From Beijerinckiaceae bacterium (GTDB lineage Bacteria > Pseudomonadota > Alphaproteobacteria > Rhizobiales > Beijerinckiaceae): 64,000 nucleotides of DNA. The stretch covers positions 206,981-270,980 of the forward strand of contig CANGBC010000002.1 in the NCBI GenBank assembly GCA_947452005.1, given 5' to 3'. The position numbers and the translations under genes were made by a program. This document shows, in pieces, positions 33,751 through 42,328 of this stretch; positions within the stretch are counted from its first letter, which is position 1, and each line of letters begins with the position of its first letter. The notes beneath the pieces are model-generated. The model made no database searches. It was not told where the DNA came from and saw only the letters and a list, made by a program, of their open reading frames with translations.

Positions 33751-35261
33751 TGAAATTCTTTCGGCGCGCCGACTGGACAATTGAACGCACGATCCGCAAT
33801 GGCATTGTGACGATCTCTTCAACAGCTGTGTTGCTGACGGCCTCGCTTGCCTGGAAATTGGCCCATGATGCAGGCCAAGAAACATTGCGCGAAGTGACCG
33901 AATTGTCGATTGAAACAACGCAAAACCGCGTTGCCAATGTCGTCACCCGGCACATCCGCGAATTTGAGCAGATTGCATCATCCAATGTCATCGCCACAGC
34001 GCTGACCGATTCCAGTGGCCGCGAGGGCTATCTGGCGCCCTTCCTCGAGCAGCGCACGCAAGCCACCGGCCTGACGTTTGCGATCTTTGATTATCGCGGG
34101 CGCATGTTGATCCGCACCGGTGGCGGCAGTGACGTGCCTGCACCGCCCAGCTGGGTGAAAGAGGCCACGCAGGTGCCTGACCTCGATTTTTCAGCGGGGC
34201 CAGACAATGTTGCCTTTGCAGCACCGATCCGTTTTTTTGCTGACAACAAGCCCATTGGCTTTCTGACCGCGCGCATCCCGCCTGCGGTTTTGGCTGCCGA
34301 TTCTGATCTGCTGTCGTCAAAGTTTTTCACGGCCAAAGTCAGCTTCTACACAACCGAAACATATGAGCCGCAACCACTTCATGTGAAAATTTCTGACACC
34401 GGCAAGAAAGTGCTTGCGGCCAGGATTGAACTCGAACCGCAGATGTCCTGGCTTGATGCGACACTGCAAAAAATGACGACGCTCGGCATTCTGGCAACCA
34501 TCACCATTCTCATGTCTGGCCTTTTAATGGCGCGCTGGAGCGCCCATCTCATCGCCTCGCCGATCCGCGAATTGACGCAAGCTGTCAAACAATTGCGCGA
34601 GGGCCATGATGTGAGCGCCCCCAAGGGCGAGATGCCGGTCGAGATCAACACATTGTCGGCAGCCCTGTTTCTCGCATTCGAAGAGCGCGGCGCTGCTCTC
34701 AACAAGCTGCAAAATCTGGCCCATTACGACAGTCTGACAGGCACGCTGAGTCGCGCCTATTTTGATCACCAGGCACGCAACATGCTGCAGATCGCGGCGC
34801 GCAATGATGCCACAGCCACTCTCGTCTATCTTGATCTCGATCGCTTCAAGGCCATCAACGATACCTACGGACATGACGCCGGCGACATTCTGCTCACGAC
34901 CATCACAACGCGCATTCAAAGACGCTTGCGCACCAATGATCTGATCGGGCGGCGCGGCGGTGATGAATTTGTTCTGCTGCTTTCACCTCTGGGCGACCAC
35001 GGCGACATCGGCACGCTGGCTTATGATCTTTCGCGGATGATCACCATGCCCGTCGATATTGGCAATGGCATTTCCGTCAGCGTCGGTGTGTCGATGGGGG
35101 CCGCAACCTATCCCGATGATTCGCAAAACTACAACGATCTCGTCACATTGGCCGATCAGGCGATGTACGAATCCAAAAAATTTGGCCGCGGGCGCATGAC
35201 CTTTGCCTCCGGCCCCACTGTGCCGCTCGCCTCGCAGGACTGGACGGCTTCCACCGACTGA
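33750..35261 (+). CDS. Membrane diguanylate cyclase (periplasmic sensor, HAMP, GGDEF)
   Basis: 503 residues. TM1 about 17-36, periplasmic sensor 37-240, TM2 about 242-262, HAMP 263-315 (SPIRELTQAVKQL), GGDEF domain from ~321 (YDSLTGTLSRAYF). The active-site motif is intact, GGDEF at 403-407, with a canonical inhibitory I-site RTND at 394-397 five residues upstream, so it should make c-di-GMP with product feedback. YLDLDRFKAINDTYGHDAGD is the substrate-binding stretch. Coupling to the preceding binding-protein gene by TGATG suggests receptor-cyclase partnership. It is the functional counterpart of DgcJ in the E. coli Nfr system. Confidence 0.94.
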   Translation: MKFFRRADWTIERTIRNGIVTISSTAVLLTASLAWKLAHDAGQETLREVTELSIETTQNRVANVVTRHIREFEQIASSNVIATALTDSSGREGYLAPFLEQRTQATGLTFAIFDYRGRMLIRTGGGSDVPAPPSWVKEATQVPDLDFSAGPDNVAFAAPIRFFADNKPIGFLTARIPPAVLAADSDLLSSKFFTAKVSFYTTETYEPQPLHVKISDTGKKVLAARIELEPQMSWLDATLQKMTTLGILATITILMSGLLMARWSAHLIASPIRELTQAVKQLREGHDVSAPKGEMPVEINTLSAALFLAFEERGAALNKLQNLAHYDSLTGTLSRAYFDHQARNMLQIAARNDATATLVYLDLDRFKAINDTYGHDAGDILLTTITTRIQRRLRTNDLIGRRGGDEFVLLLSPLGDHGDIGTLAYDLSRMITMPVDIGNGISVSVGVSMGAATYPDDSQNYNDLVTLADQAMYESKKFGRGRMTFASGPTVPLASQDWTASTD

Positions 35262-35275
35262 AACGGAACAGTGCC

Positions 35276-36376
35276 ATGACCAAACCCCTCATTGCCCTTG
35301 TCGGCACACGCCCGGAAGCCATCAAAATGGCGCCTGTCATTCAGGCGCTTCGCCGCGATGGCACACATGATGTGCGAGTGGTTTCAACGGGCCAGCATCG
35401 CGAAATGCTGCGCCAGACGTTAGGCATTTTCAACATCACACCCGACGCCGAACTCGACGTGATGCAGCCCAATCAATCTCTGGCGACCTTGACCGCCAAC
35501 CTCTTCAGAACACTTGATCCGCTGATCGAACAGCTCAACCCCGCCATGATGATTGCGCAGGGCGACACAACCTCCGTCATGGTCGCTTCCATCTGCTCTT
35601 TCTATCGTCGCCTTCCGTTCGCACATGTTGAGGCAGGCTTGCGCACAGGCGACATCGACAGCCCCTTCCCGGAAGAATTCAACCGCATTGTCGCCGGGCG
35701 GCTCGCGGCTCTGCATTTCGCACCCACCCAGCGCGCGGTGGATAATCTGAAGCGCGAACACATTACGCAGGGCGTGCACCTCACCGGCAATACGGTGATT
35801 GATGCCTTGCTATGGGCGGCCGAGCGCGCCGGTCCGCCCCCACTCACCTTGCGTGAAGGCCAGCGGCTTGTGCTGGTCACCTGTCATCGGCGCGAGAATT
35901 TCGGCGTCCCGCTCGGGCGCATCTTTGGCGCGCTGAAGCGCATTGTTGCAGCCGCCCCTGATTGCGAGATTATTTATCCCGTGCACCCCAACCCCAATGT
36001 GCGCGACCGCGCGCATGCGGAATTGGGCGGCATCAGCCGCATCCATCTCGTCGAGCCGCTTGATTACAGTGATCTCGTCGCGGCCATGAAACATGCCACC
36101 CTTGTGCTGACCGACAGCGGCGGCATTCAGGAGGAAGCGCCATCGCTGAAAAAACCGGTGCTCGTGTTGCGTGAAAGCACGGAGCGACCCGAGGCGGTCG
36201 AGAGTGGCGTCGCCGCCATTGCTGGCACGGATGAAGATCTGATCTTCACCAAAGCCATGCGGTTGCTCACCGACAAGGCCCATTATGCCAGCATGGCGAC
36301 GGGCGCCAATCCGTATGGCGACGGCCACGCTGCCCTCCGGATTGTTAAAGCCATCAACGCCTATCTGAAGCGATAA
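35276..36376 (+). CDS. wecB: UDP-N-acetylglucosamine 2-epimerase (non-hydrolysing)
   Basis: 366 residues, normal WecB length. Signatures: LVGTRPEAIKMAPVI, VSTGQHREML, QGDTTSVM, HVEAGLRTGD, PFPEEFNR, LVTCHRREN, YPVHPNPNVRD and LTDSGGIQEEAPS. It interconverts UDP-GlcNAc and UDP-ManNAc in the cytoplasm. As last gene of the nfr-like operon (14 bp after the cyclase) it supplies UDP-ManNAc, consistent with NfrB-type synthases making a ManNAc-containing glycan. A short AGAGCT/AGCTCT repeat follows the stop, before the convergent phoX. Confidence 0.95.
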   Translation: MTKPLIALVGTRPEAIKMAPVIQALRRDGTHDVRVVSTGQHREMLRQTLGIFNITPDAELDVMQPNQSLATLTANLFRTLDPLIEQLNPAMMIAQGDTTSVMVASICSFYRRLPFAHVEAGLRTGDIDSPFPEEFNRIVAGRLAALHFAPTQRAVDNLKREHITQGVHLTGNTVIDALLWAAERAGPPPLTLREGQRLVLVTCHRRENFGVPLGRIFGALKRIVAAAPDCEIIYPVHPNPNVRDRAHAELGGISRIHLVEPLDYSDLVAAMKHATLVLTDSGGIQEEAPSLKKPVLVLRESTERPEAVESGVAAIAGTDEDLIFTKAMRLLTDKAHYASMATGANPYGDGHAALRIVKAINAYLKR

Positions 36377-36382
36377 AGAGCT

Positions 36383-38026
36383 TCAGCTCTCTTTCACCAG
36401 CAGCAGCAATTGACCGCCCTCAACCAGTGCGTTGCCAAGCGGCTGTGATGCGTCATAGTTGAAATGGGCTTGCACAACGACCATCAGAACGCGCGCGCCT
36501 GTGCGATACCAGGCGGCATCACGGAACAGATCTGTGACATCCAGAATGCCTGATGTTTCCTTGTCATCAACAAAGGGAGCGGCGGGGGCCGTATATTGCC
36601 CCGCCACCACATCGCCAAACAGAGCTGGATCAAATTTGGTCACAATGGCAAAGGCGCCATTCTGTGTGTCGTAAGACCAGATCTTGCCATTGTGTCGGCT
36701 GTTGCCTGGATCTTCGCACAGATAGATCATGCCATCGTCGCCCAAGGTGACATTGTCAAACATATCGCCACCTTCCGTGCCATCAAGCAACATTTCAATT
36801 TTGCCAATCGGTGCGCCATCGGTTGCGAGTTTTGTCACGTCATTAAAGGTCACAGCCCAGAGACGGCTGCGCCCAATTTGCGTCACATCCTGCCCGTCGC
36901 GCACGGTGCCATCGGCTGCGAAATTATTGCGGTCGGTCGTGACAAAATAATAGCGGTTGGGATTGCGGGGATCCCACACGCCATCTTCGGGTCGCTGGAA
37001 ACTCGTGCCCTTGTTGACCTCTGTCAGGCTGACCACTTTGCCAGCGCCTTTGCCAACGAGACTCTTGTCGAGACCGATATTGGTGTTGCGGTTTTCCGCA
37101 CTCAAGCCTGTCACCGCGAGTGCGTAAAGCTTGCCGCCCGAAAGGCCTGCCCGCTCAATCGGCGAACCTTCGCGCATCTTGCGCCCGACATAGAGATAGA
37201 CCTGATTGCTTCCACCATCCGAATTGGCTGCAACAATGGTGGTGTCGCTCACCACCGGATTGACCAGCAGATTTTCCCAGGACGGGGGCAAATTCTTGTC
37301 GTCATTGGGTGTGCCAAAACCAAAGCCCGGCAATTCATAGGCCTCGCCCGTCTCGGCGATGAAGGCAAAGGCGCGGTTGGCATTGGTGCCGCCACCCTCT
37401 TCACCATTCAGGAAAATGCGTCCCTGATAGCCAAGCCCGCTTTGCGGATTGTAGAGCCCTGACATGGGCGCAAGATCGGCCGAACAGAAACGATTGAAGT
37501 CACGCTGTTTGGCCGGCAGCGTGTCAGCAGCCTTCCAGCCATCACCTGTCCACAAATGCAGCTTGGTCGGGCTCGTCACAAAATCCTGGCCCTCCACGAC
37601 TTGCAGACTGTCCTTGTCGAGCCGCCAGCGCGAGACAAACGCGCCTTTGCCACCATGGCCACGCTCAGCACCTTTGCCTCCTGCCAGCTCATGGTTCATC
37701 AGGATCGTCAGGCTGCGATCAGTATTGGCAAACACGCAAAGACCATCGGGAATACCCGCCATGTGATAGCCGCCAATTTCATTGCCCGTCGTCAACAAGG
37801 AAACCACACGCCAGCCTTTGGCGACGGGAGACAGATAAGGCGCGCCGGTTGCAGCAGGTGTTGAGCCCACAGCCGCGACATCAAGACTTGAAGGGCCGCG
37901 GCTGGCGAGCTGCGCAAAAGGATTGAAGGGTGCCGCTTGCGCCGGGCGTCCCGCCATCGCGCCGCATGCCAAAACAGCGGTCCCGGCCAAAAAGCGCCGA
38001 CGATCGACAGACAGATGCGCAACCAT
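36383..38026 (-). CDS. phoX: PhoX-family (DUF839) Tat-exported phosphatase-like protein
   Basis: 547 residues from the ATG at 38026, chosen because GGAGG lies 5 nt upstream. A twin-arginine signal (SVDRRRFLAGTAVLACGAM) precedes a beta-propeller protein with ANTDRSLTILMNHEL, FLNGEEGG, RPEDGVWDPRNPNRYYFVTTD, GGDMFDNVTLGDDGMIYLCEDP and the Ca/Fe-ligand acidic residues expected in PhoX alkaline phosphatases. Related DUF839 proteins are not all phosphatases. It is probably periplasmic. It is convergent with wecB and sits right after the terminator of the Bug receptor gene. Confidence 0.85.
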   Translation of the reverse strand: MVAHLSVDRRRFLAGTAVLACGAMAGRPAQAAPFNPFAQLASRGPSSLDVAAVGSTPAATGAPYLSPVAKGWRVVSLLTTGNEIGGYHMAGIPDGLCVFANTDRSLTILMNHELAGGKGAERGHGGKGAFVSRWRLDKDSLQVVEGQDFVTSPTKLHLWTGDGWKAADTLPAKQRDFNRFCSADLAPMSGLYNPQSGLGYQGRIFLNGEEGGGTNANRAFAFIAETGEAYELPGFGFGTPNDDKNLPPSWENLLVNPVVSDTTIVAANSDGGSNQVYLYVGRKMREGSPIERAGLSGGKLYALAVTGLSAENRNTNIGLDKSLVGKGAGKVVSLTEVNKGTSFQRPEDGVWDPRNPNRYYFVTTDRNNFAADGTVRDGQDVTQIGRSRLWAVTFNDVTKLATDGAPIGKIEMLLDGTEGGDMFDNVTLGDDGMIYLCEDPGNSRHNGKIWSYDTQNGAFAIVTKFDPALFGDVVAGQYTAPAAPFVDDKETSGILDVTDLFRDAAWYRTGARVLMVVVQAHFNYDASQPLGNALVEGGQLLLLVKES

Positions 38027-38036
38027 AGCGTCCTCC

Positions 38037-38075
38037 AAAAAAGAAAGGGCTGTCACGGTCAAACCATGACAGCCC
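38037..38075 (-). terminator. Rho-independent terminator of the Bug receptor gene
   Basis: GGGCTGTCA at 38047-38055 pairs with TGACAGCCC at 38067-38075; on the minus strand it is followed by TTTCTTTTTT, and the phoX ribosome-binding site comes immediately afterwards. Confidence 0.85.
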
Positions 38076-38117
38076 CAACTTGAGGAGAATTATGACAGGA
38101 CAATGAAGCTTGGGGCT

Positions 38118-39131
38118 TCAGCCCTTGAATGCCTGTGCGGCTTTTTCGACCACATCGGCAGGCGTCTTCACAATCGCATCCGAATAGCCCTGCACAACCG
38201 AACCCGGTGCCGGATCCAGTTCAAGCGCACGCTTGGTCGCCAGTTCGATCATCGCAGGATCAGCCACCATCTTGTCGAATGTCGCACGCAGATAGGCGAT
38301 GCGATCTTCCGGGATCCCGGGAGGTGCGAGCAAGGCACGGCCAATCATGGCACCAGCCGAGGCAAATTCGATCACGCGCTTGGCCACAGGATCATCGACC
38401 AGCTCCTGCATGAGCGGCACATTCTGCAATTCATGATTGCGCTTGAGGCCCGTCTGAATGACCGCCACCAGCTCGCCATTATCCAGCTGGCGCTTATGCG
38501 TCACACGCCAGGAATTCCACGCAGACGAGACCAGATCAATTTCACCGCGCTCCAGCGCGATCGAATATTCATTCGCGCCCGGATAGCCGCAGATCATTTT
38601 GTATTTGTAGCCGCCCAAAACTTTCAGCAGCGCCGGATATTGATAGGACTGCGCGGTCGTGCCTGTGCAGCCGACGATGGTTTCCTGACGCTTCATGTCT
38701 TCGGGCGTCTTGGACGGTGAATCCTTGCGGCGCACGAAGGCTGTGTTCACCGGCGAGAAGGAGCCGATGTAGCGCATCTCTTCGACTTTCCACTTGCCCA
38801 CTTCAGGCTCAAGCACCTGCGTATTGCCGATGGTTTCCGGCAAGACGCCCATCACCGTGCCATCACGCGGGGCCTGCGAGTACAGATAGGCGGTTGCCAG
38901 CAGGCCACCGCCACCTGGCTTGTTCTCCACAATCACAGCGCCAGCCTGAGGCAGATAAACACGCAGCATGTCGGCTGCGAGGCGGGCATAAAAGTCATAC
39001 GAACCACCGGGCGGATGGCCGACCATGACCTTCACAGTCTTGCCTTTGAAATAGTCTTCCGGCGTTTGCGCGAGTGCTGGCACGCTGGCCAATGCACAGG
39101 CAGTGAGAAGAAGTGAGCGCAGCTTCATCAT
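38118..39131 (-). CDS. Bug-family tripartite tricarboxylate-type solute receptor
   Basis: 337 residues. A signal peptide (LRSLLLTACALASVPALAQ) precedes YFKGKTVKVMVGHPPGGSYDFYARLAADML and ENKPGGGGLLATAYLY, the Bug signature. Two consecutive ATGs (39129-39131, 39126-39128) are possible starts; GGAG lies upstream. It follows the dihydroxyphthalate-decarboxylase-like gene by ~40 bp and shares its direction, so the unit amidohydrolase-decarboxylase-receptor (40935 to 38118) probably imports and degrades one compound. TctAB is absent. Confidence 0.88.
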   Translation of the reverse strand: MMKLRSLLLTACALASVPALAQTPEDYFKGKTVKVMVGHPPGGSYDFYARLAADMLRVYLPQAGAVIVENKPGGGGLLATAYLYSQAPRDGTVMGVLPETIGNTQVLEPEVGKWKVEEMRYIGSFSPVNTAFVRRKDSPSKTPEDMKRQETIVGCTGTTAQSYQYPALLKVLGGYKYKMICGYPGANEYSIALERGEIDLVSSAWNSWRVTHKRQLDNGELVAVIQTGLKRNHELQNVPLMQELVDDPVAKRVIEFASAGAMIGRALLAPPGIPEDRIAYLRATFDKMVADPAMIELATKRALELDPAPGSVVQGYSDAIVKTPADVVEKAAQAFKG

Positions 39132-39173
39132 GGCATGGTCTCCATGGCCCCGAAGGGCCGTCATTATGATGGT

Positions 39174-40067
39174 TCAGACGCCCAGAACGGCGCGTGATTC
39201 CTTAAACAGGTCTTCAAGCGCGTAACGCTCGGGAATGATCTTCTGCTCGTAGGCCAGTTGCACAACCAGCTCAAGCGAGGGGGCGATCACATCATAGCCA
39301 ACAGGGCGCATATCGATGGCGCCTGCTGCCACTGGGGCTGCCTCTTTGCTTTTGACAAAGAGATCATAAATCTCGCGCACGGTCTCAGGGCGCGACTGCA
39401 ACAGCTCGCGCTTGACGCATAGAATATGATTGATCGGCAAAAGGCCTGTCGCCTTGTGCCAGGCAAGGCCGGCATTTTTGGCATCGGGAATGACAGCCTT
39501 GATCTTGGGATCATCTGGCAAATCATTCCCCAGAATGCCCGCATCAATTTCGCCTGACATCAGCATGGGCAAAAGCTTGGTGCCTGCGGGCGCACGGGTG
39601 ACGAACGACGGCTCCTGATATTCGGCCAGATGCGCGCCTTCAAAAATCGTCCAATTCACGCTCTCAAGATCGAGACCATGCTCTTGCGACAGAATGTTGC
39701 GCACCCACGCGCCTGTGGTTTGCGTATAGGCGCGCACACCGACCTTTTTGCCCAGCAACACGTCGGGCGTCAGCTCTTTGTGGAAGTCCGTGTTGTAAAC
39801 AATGCAGCCGTGCTGAAAGCGCGAGGCCAAAACAACCGGCAACATGACAATCGGCTTCTTGTAGGCATAGGCCTGCAGGAAGGTGAAGACAGCCATTTCA
39901 CTGACGTCAAACTTCTGCTCACGCGCCATGGGCTTGAAAGCATCGTGAATGGGTTCGATCTCGTGAAATTCGAAATCAAAATTGGCCGACTTCACTTTGC
40001 CATTCAGCAAAGCTTCGGTCGTGGGATAGCGCTTGAGTGCGCAAGACAGGGCCATGTGGCTCATCAC
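39174..40067 (-). CDS. 4,5-dihydroxyphthalate decarboxylase-like protein, paralogue 3
   Basis: 297 residues, no signal peptide. LSCALKRYPTTEALLNGKV, FDVSEMAVFTFLQAYAYKKP, SRFQHGCIVYN, LLGKKVGVRAYTQTTGAWVRN and WTIFEGAHLAEYQEP align with the two paralogues at 23053 and 24152, though it is the most divergent. It is separated from the upstream amidohydrolase gene by 4 bp. As with the others, decarboxylase activity is a family inference; the fold is that of a periplasmic binding protein kept in the cytoplasm. Confidence 0.75.
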   Translation of the reverse strand: MMSHMALSCALKRYPTTEALLNGKVKSANFDFEFHEIEPIHDAFKPMAREQKFDVSEMAVFTFLQAYAYKKPIVMLPVVLASRFQHGCIVYNTDFHKELTPDVLLGKKVGVRAYTQTTGAWVRNILSQEHGLDLESVNWTIFEGAHLAEYQEPSFVTRAPAGTKLLPMLMSGEIDAGILGNDLPDDPKIKAVIPDAKNAGLAWHKATGLLPINHILCVKRELLQSRPETVREIYDLFVKSKEAAPVAAGAIDMRPVGYDVIAPSLELVVQLAYEQKIIPERYALEDLFKESRAVLGV

Positions 40068-40071
40068 ACTC

Positions 40072-40935
40072 TCACTTCAGGCTCGGATAGAGATCAAGCG
40101 CTGTGCCTGAAAAGATTTGCGCGCGATCAGCATCCGAAACGGAGGCCAGCACATGCATGGTTTCATCAACGATGTTTTTCAGCGTGTCGTCATGCGCGGG
40201 GTAGTTTGAGCCCCACAAAACGCGGCTGGCACCAAAGGTCGACAAGACCTTGTCCATGAAGGCCGCCGGCGTGGACGCGCCCTGCTGGCAATGTTCGACC
40301 GTACGGCTGGTGAGTTTCAGGTAGATGTTTTTATAACCTGCAATGTCCCACAGGCTTTGCGCTTTGGCATAAGGCACGCCGTCATTGATGACGGGGCGGG
40401 CCAAATGATCGAGCAGGAAATTCGTCTGCGGAAAAGCCTTCACGATTTTCAGCAAAAGGGGAATGCCTTCGGCTGTCATCTGCATGGCGATCGGCAGTTT
40501 CAACGCACCGGCCTTTTCCCAAACCGGAAACGCACGCTCGTCATCGAGCCATGTCTGCTGGCCGGGCATGGTGGAGCCCGTGGTGAAGACACGCATGCCC
40601 GTCATGCCGCGCGAGACCCAATGATCCATCTGCTCGAGAGCTTGCGGGTCGAGCGGATCGAGTGAGAAGACGCCGGTAAAGCGCTTAGGGAATTTGACGA
40701 TGCTGTCGGCCAGGTAAGACGAATTGTGGCCATAGGCGGTCGAGGCCTGCACAACGGCAGCCTTTTCGACGCCGGCCTCATCCATCGCCGCAATCAATTG
40801 CTCAGGCGTGGTGGGGCGCTCGGATGACCAGTCGGACTGTTTGCCGCCAATAGGTGCGAGGGGATATTTTTCGCGATCCGGCGACACCACATGGCAATGG
40901 ACGTCGATGATCATTGGCTTCTGGCCGCCCACCAT
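40072..40935 (-). CDS. Amidohydrolase, 2-pyrone-4,6-dicarboxylate lactonase-like (COG3618/amidohydro_2)
   Basis: 287 residues from the ATG at 40935, preceded by AAGGAG. It starts MVGGQKPMIIDVHCHVVSP (HxH metal motif) and has NFLLDHLARPVINDG, KNIYLKLTSRTVEH and VLWGSNYPAHDD, the layout of LigI-type lactonases and related amidohydrolases. LigI opens 2-pyrone-4,6-dicarboxylate to 4-oxalomesaconate, which is the LigJ substrate, so this enzyme could feed the ligJ-like gene at 26253. That link is inferred. It is first in a minus-strand operon divergent from the LysR gene. Confidence 0.82.
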   Translation of the reverse strand: MVGGQKPMIIDVHCHVVSPDREKYPLAPIGGKQSDWSSERPTTPEQLIAAMDEAGVEKAAVVQASTAYGHNSSYLADSIVKFPKRFTGVFSLDPLDPQALEQMDHWVSRGMTGMRVFTTGSTMPGQQTWLDDERAFPVWEKAGALKLPIAMQMTAEGIPLLLKIVKAFPQTNFLLDHLARPVINDGVPYAKAQSLWDIAGYKNIYLKLTSRTVEHCQQGASTPAAFMDKVLSTFGASRVLWGSNYPAHDDTLKNIVDETMHVLASVSDADRAQIFSGTALDLYPSLK

Positions 40936-41084
40936 TTGAAACTCCTTGGTATTTCCTCTGAGAAGCGCGTGTCGCGCCTTGGGGTCCACGTTACGCGAAG
41001 GGGTCACCCCACCCCCTATTCAAACCGCGGAGGACGGTATAAATTTTTACTAAACTCAGCTGGTCGAAGGCCATCAAGACACCC

Positions 41085-42290
41085 ATGAGCCCCATTGAAC
41101 CCGTGCCCAGCCTGCGGCGTCTGCGCGCCTTTGAAGCGGCTGCCCGCCTGTCCTCCCTCTCGGCGGCCGCCCAGGCGCTTCGCCTGACCCAGCCGGCTTT
41201 GACCCATTCCATCGGCCAGCTGGAGGCCGAGGTCGGCACGCGTCTGTTTGAGCGCCGACCGGAAGGCTCCTTTCTGACCGAAGCCGGGCACAGCTTTCAC
41301 CGGCGCACCCAGCGCTTTTTTGCGCAGGTTGAAGACGCGCTGACCCGCGCGACCGGCCAAGGGAGTGACGCCGTGCAAGGTCTCGCCATGCGGCTTGGCA
41401 GTGCGCAATTGCGCAGCCTGCTGGCGATCTGGCGGACAGGCTCCTTCCGCGCGGCGGCACACTTGCTTGGCATTTCCGAGCCCAGCCTGCAGCGCCCCGC
41501 GCGCGAATTGGAACAGCTTCTGGCCATAGCCCTGTTTCGTCGCGCAGCAGCCGGATGGACCGTCACCGAGACGGGCGATGATCTCGCGCGCCGCATGTCT
41601 CTGGCCATCGGTGAAATTCGCTCGGGCATCCAAGAGGCGGGCGGGCGGCCAGAAAACCGGCCCCATCTGCGTATCGGCGTATTGGCGCTTGCACCACGCA
41701 CACTCGTCACCAAGGCCAGCGCTTTTCTGCTGGCCCATTATCCCCACCACAGGATCGAAATCGTGGAAGGCCCATATGAGCGACTGGCGCGCGATCTCAA
41801 TGACGGATTGCTGGATGTCTTGATCGGCGCCTTGCGCGCGCCATCGCCTTTCCCCGATCTCTGTGAGGACATTTTCTTTGAAGATCCCTACCAGCTCGCC
41901 TGCCGCAAAGATCACCCCATCACACAGAAAACGCCTGCCACGCCGCATGATCTGAGCGGTTTCGACTGGATCTTTCCGACAGCCGAACTGCCAAGACGCG
42001 CCGTGCTCGACAAGCTCATTACCGACTGGGCGCTTTCGGCACCTGTGCAATTTGAGACCAATTGCCTGACCACGATCACAGCCTTGCTCGCTGACAGTGA
42101 TCGCTTGTCGATCCTGTCGCGCGGACACATTGCTCTGGATAGCAGGCTGGCGGGCATTGATCTGGCGCTGCCGCATCCGCCACGCCATGTCGGCCTCACC
42201 TTGCGGCGCAATTGGCTGCCCACAGGGGTGCAGGACGCCTTTCTGCAGCAATTGCGCGTGGCCGCCAAAAGCCTCTCTGTTCAGGCCTGA
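41085..42290 (+). CDS. LysR-type transcriptional regulator with two tandem HTH domains
   Basis: 401 residues, about 100 longer than normal LysR proteins. The first winged HTH (residues ~8-67: LRRLRAFEAAARLSSLSAAA, LTQPALTHSIGQLEAEVG, LFERR) is followed by a second complete one (~103-165: QLRSLLAIWRTGSFRAAAHL, ISEPSLQRPARELEQLL, LFRRAAAGWTVTETG), then the effector-binding domain (~195-395). It is divergent from the amidohydrolase-decarboxylase-Bug operon (150 bp) and probably controls it. The second HTH may mediate dimerisation or broaden the operator. Confidence 0.9.
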   Translation: MSPIEPVPSLRRLRAFEAAARLSSLSAAAQALRLTQPALTHSIGQLEAEVGTRLFERRPEGSFLTEAGHSFHRRTQRFFAQVEDALTRATGQGSDAVQGLAMRLGSAQLRSLLAIWRTGSFRAAAHLLGISEPSLQRPARELEQLLAIALFRRAAAGWTVTETGDDLARRMSLAIGEIRSGIQEAGGRPENRPHLRIGVLALAPRTLVTKASAFLLAHYPHHRIEIVEGPYERLARDLNDGLLDVLIGALRAPSPFPDLCEDIFFEDPYQLACRKDHPITQKTPATPHDLSGFDWIFPTAELPRRAVLDKLITDWALSAPVQFETNCLTTITALLADSDRLSILSRGHIALDSRLAGIDLALPHPPRHVGLTLRRNWLPTGVQDAFLQQLRVAAKSLSVQA

Positions 42291-42328
42291 CAAGCTGCGT
42301 TAGTCTTTTGAAAAATCGGGAGGCTGAT

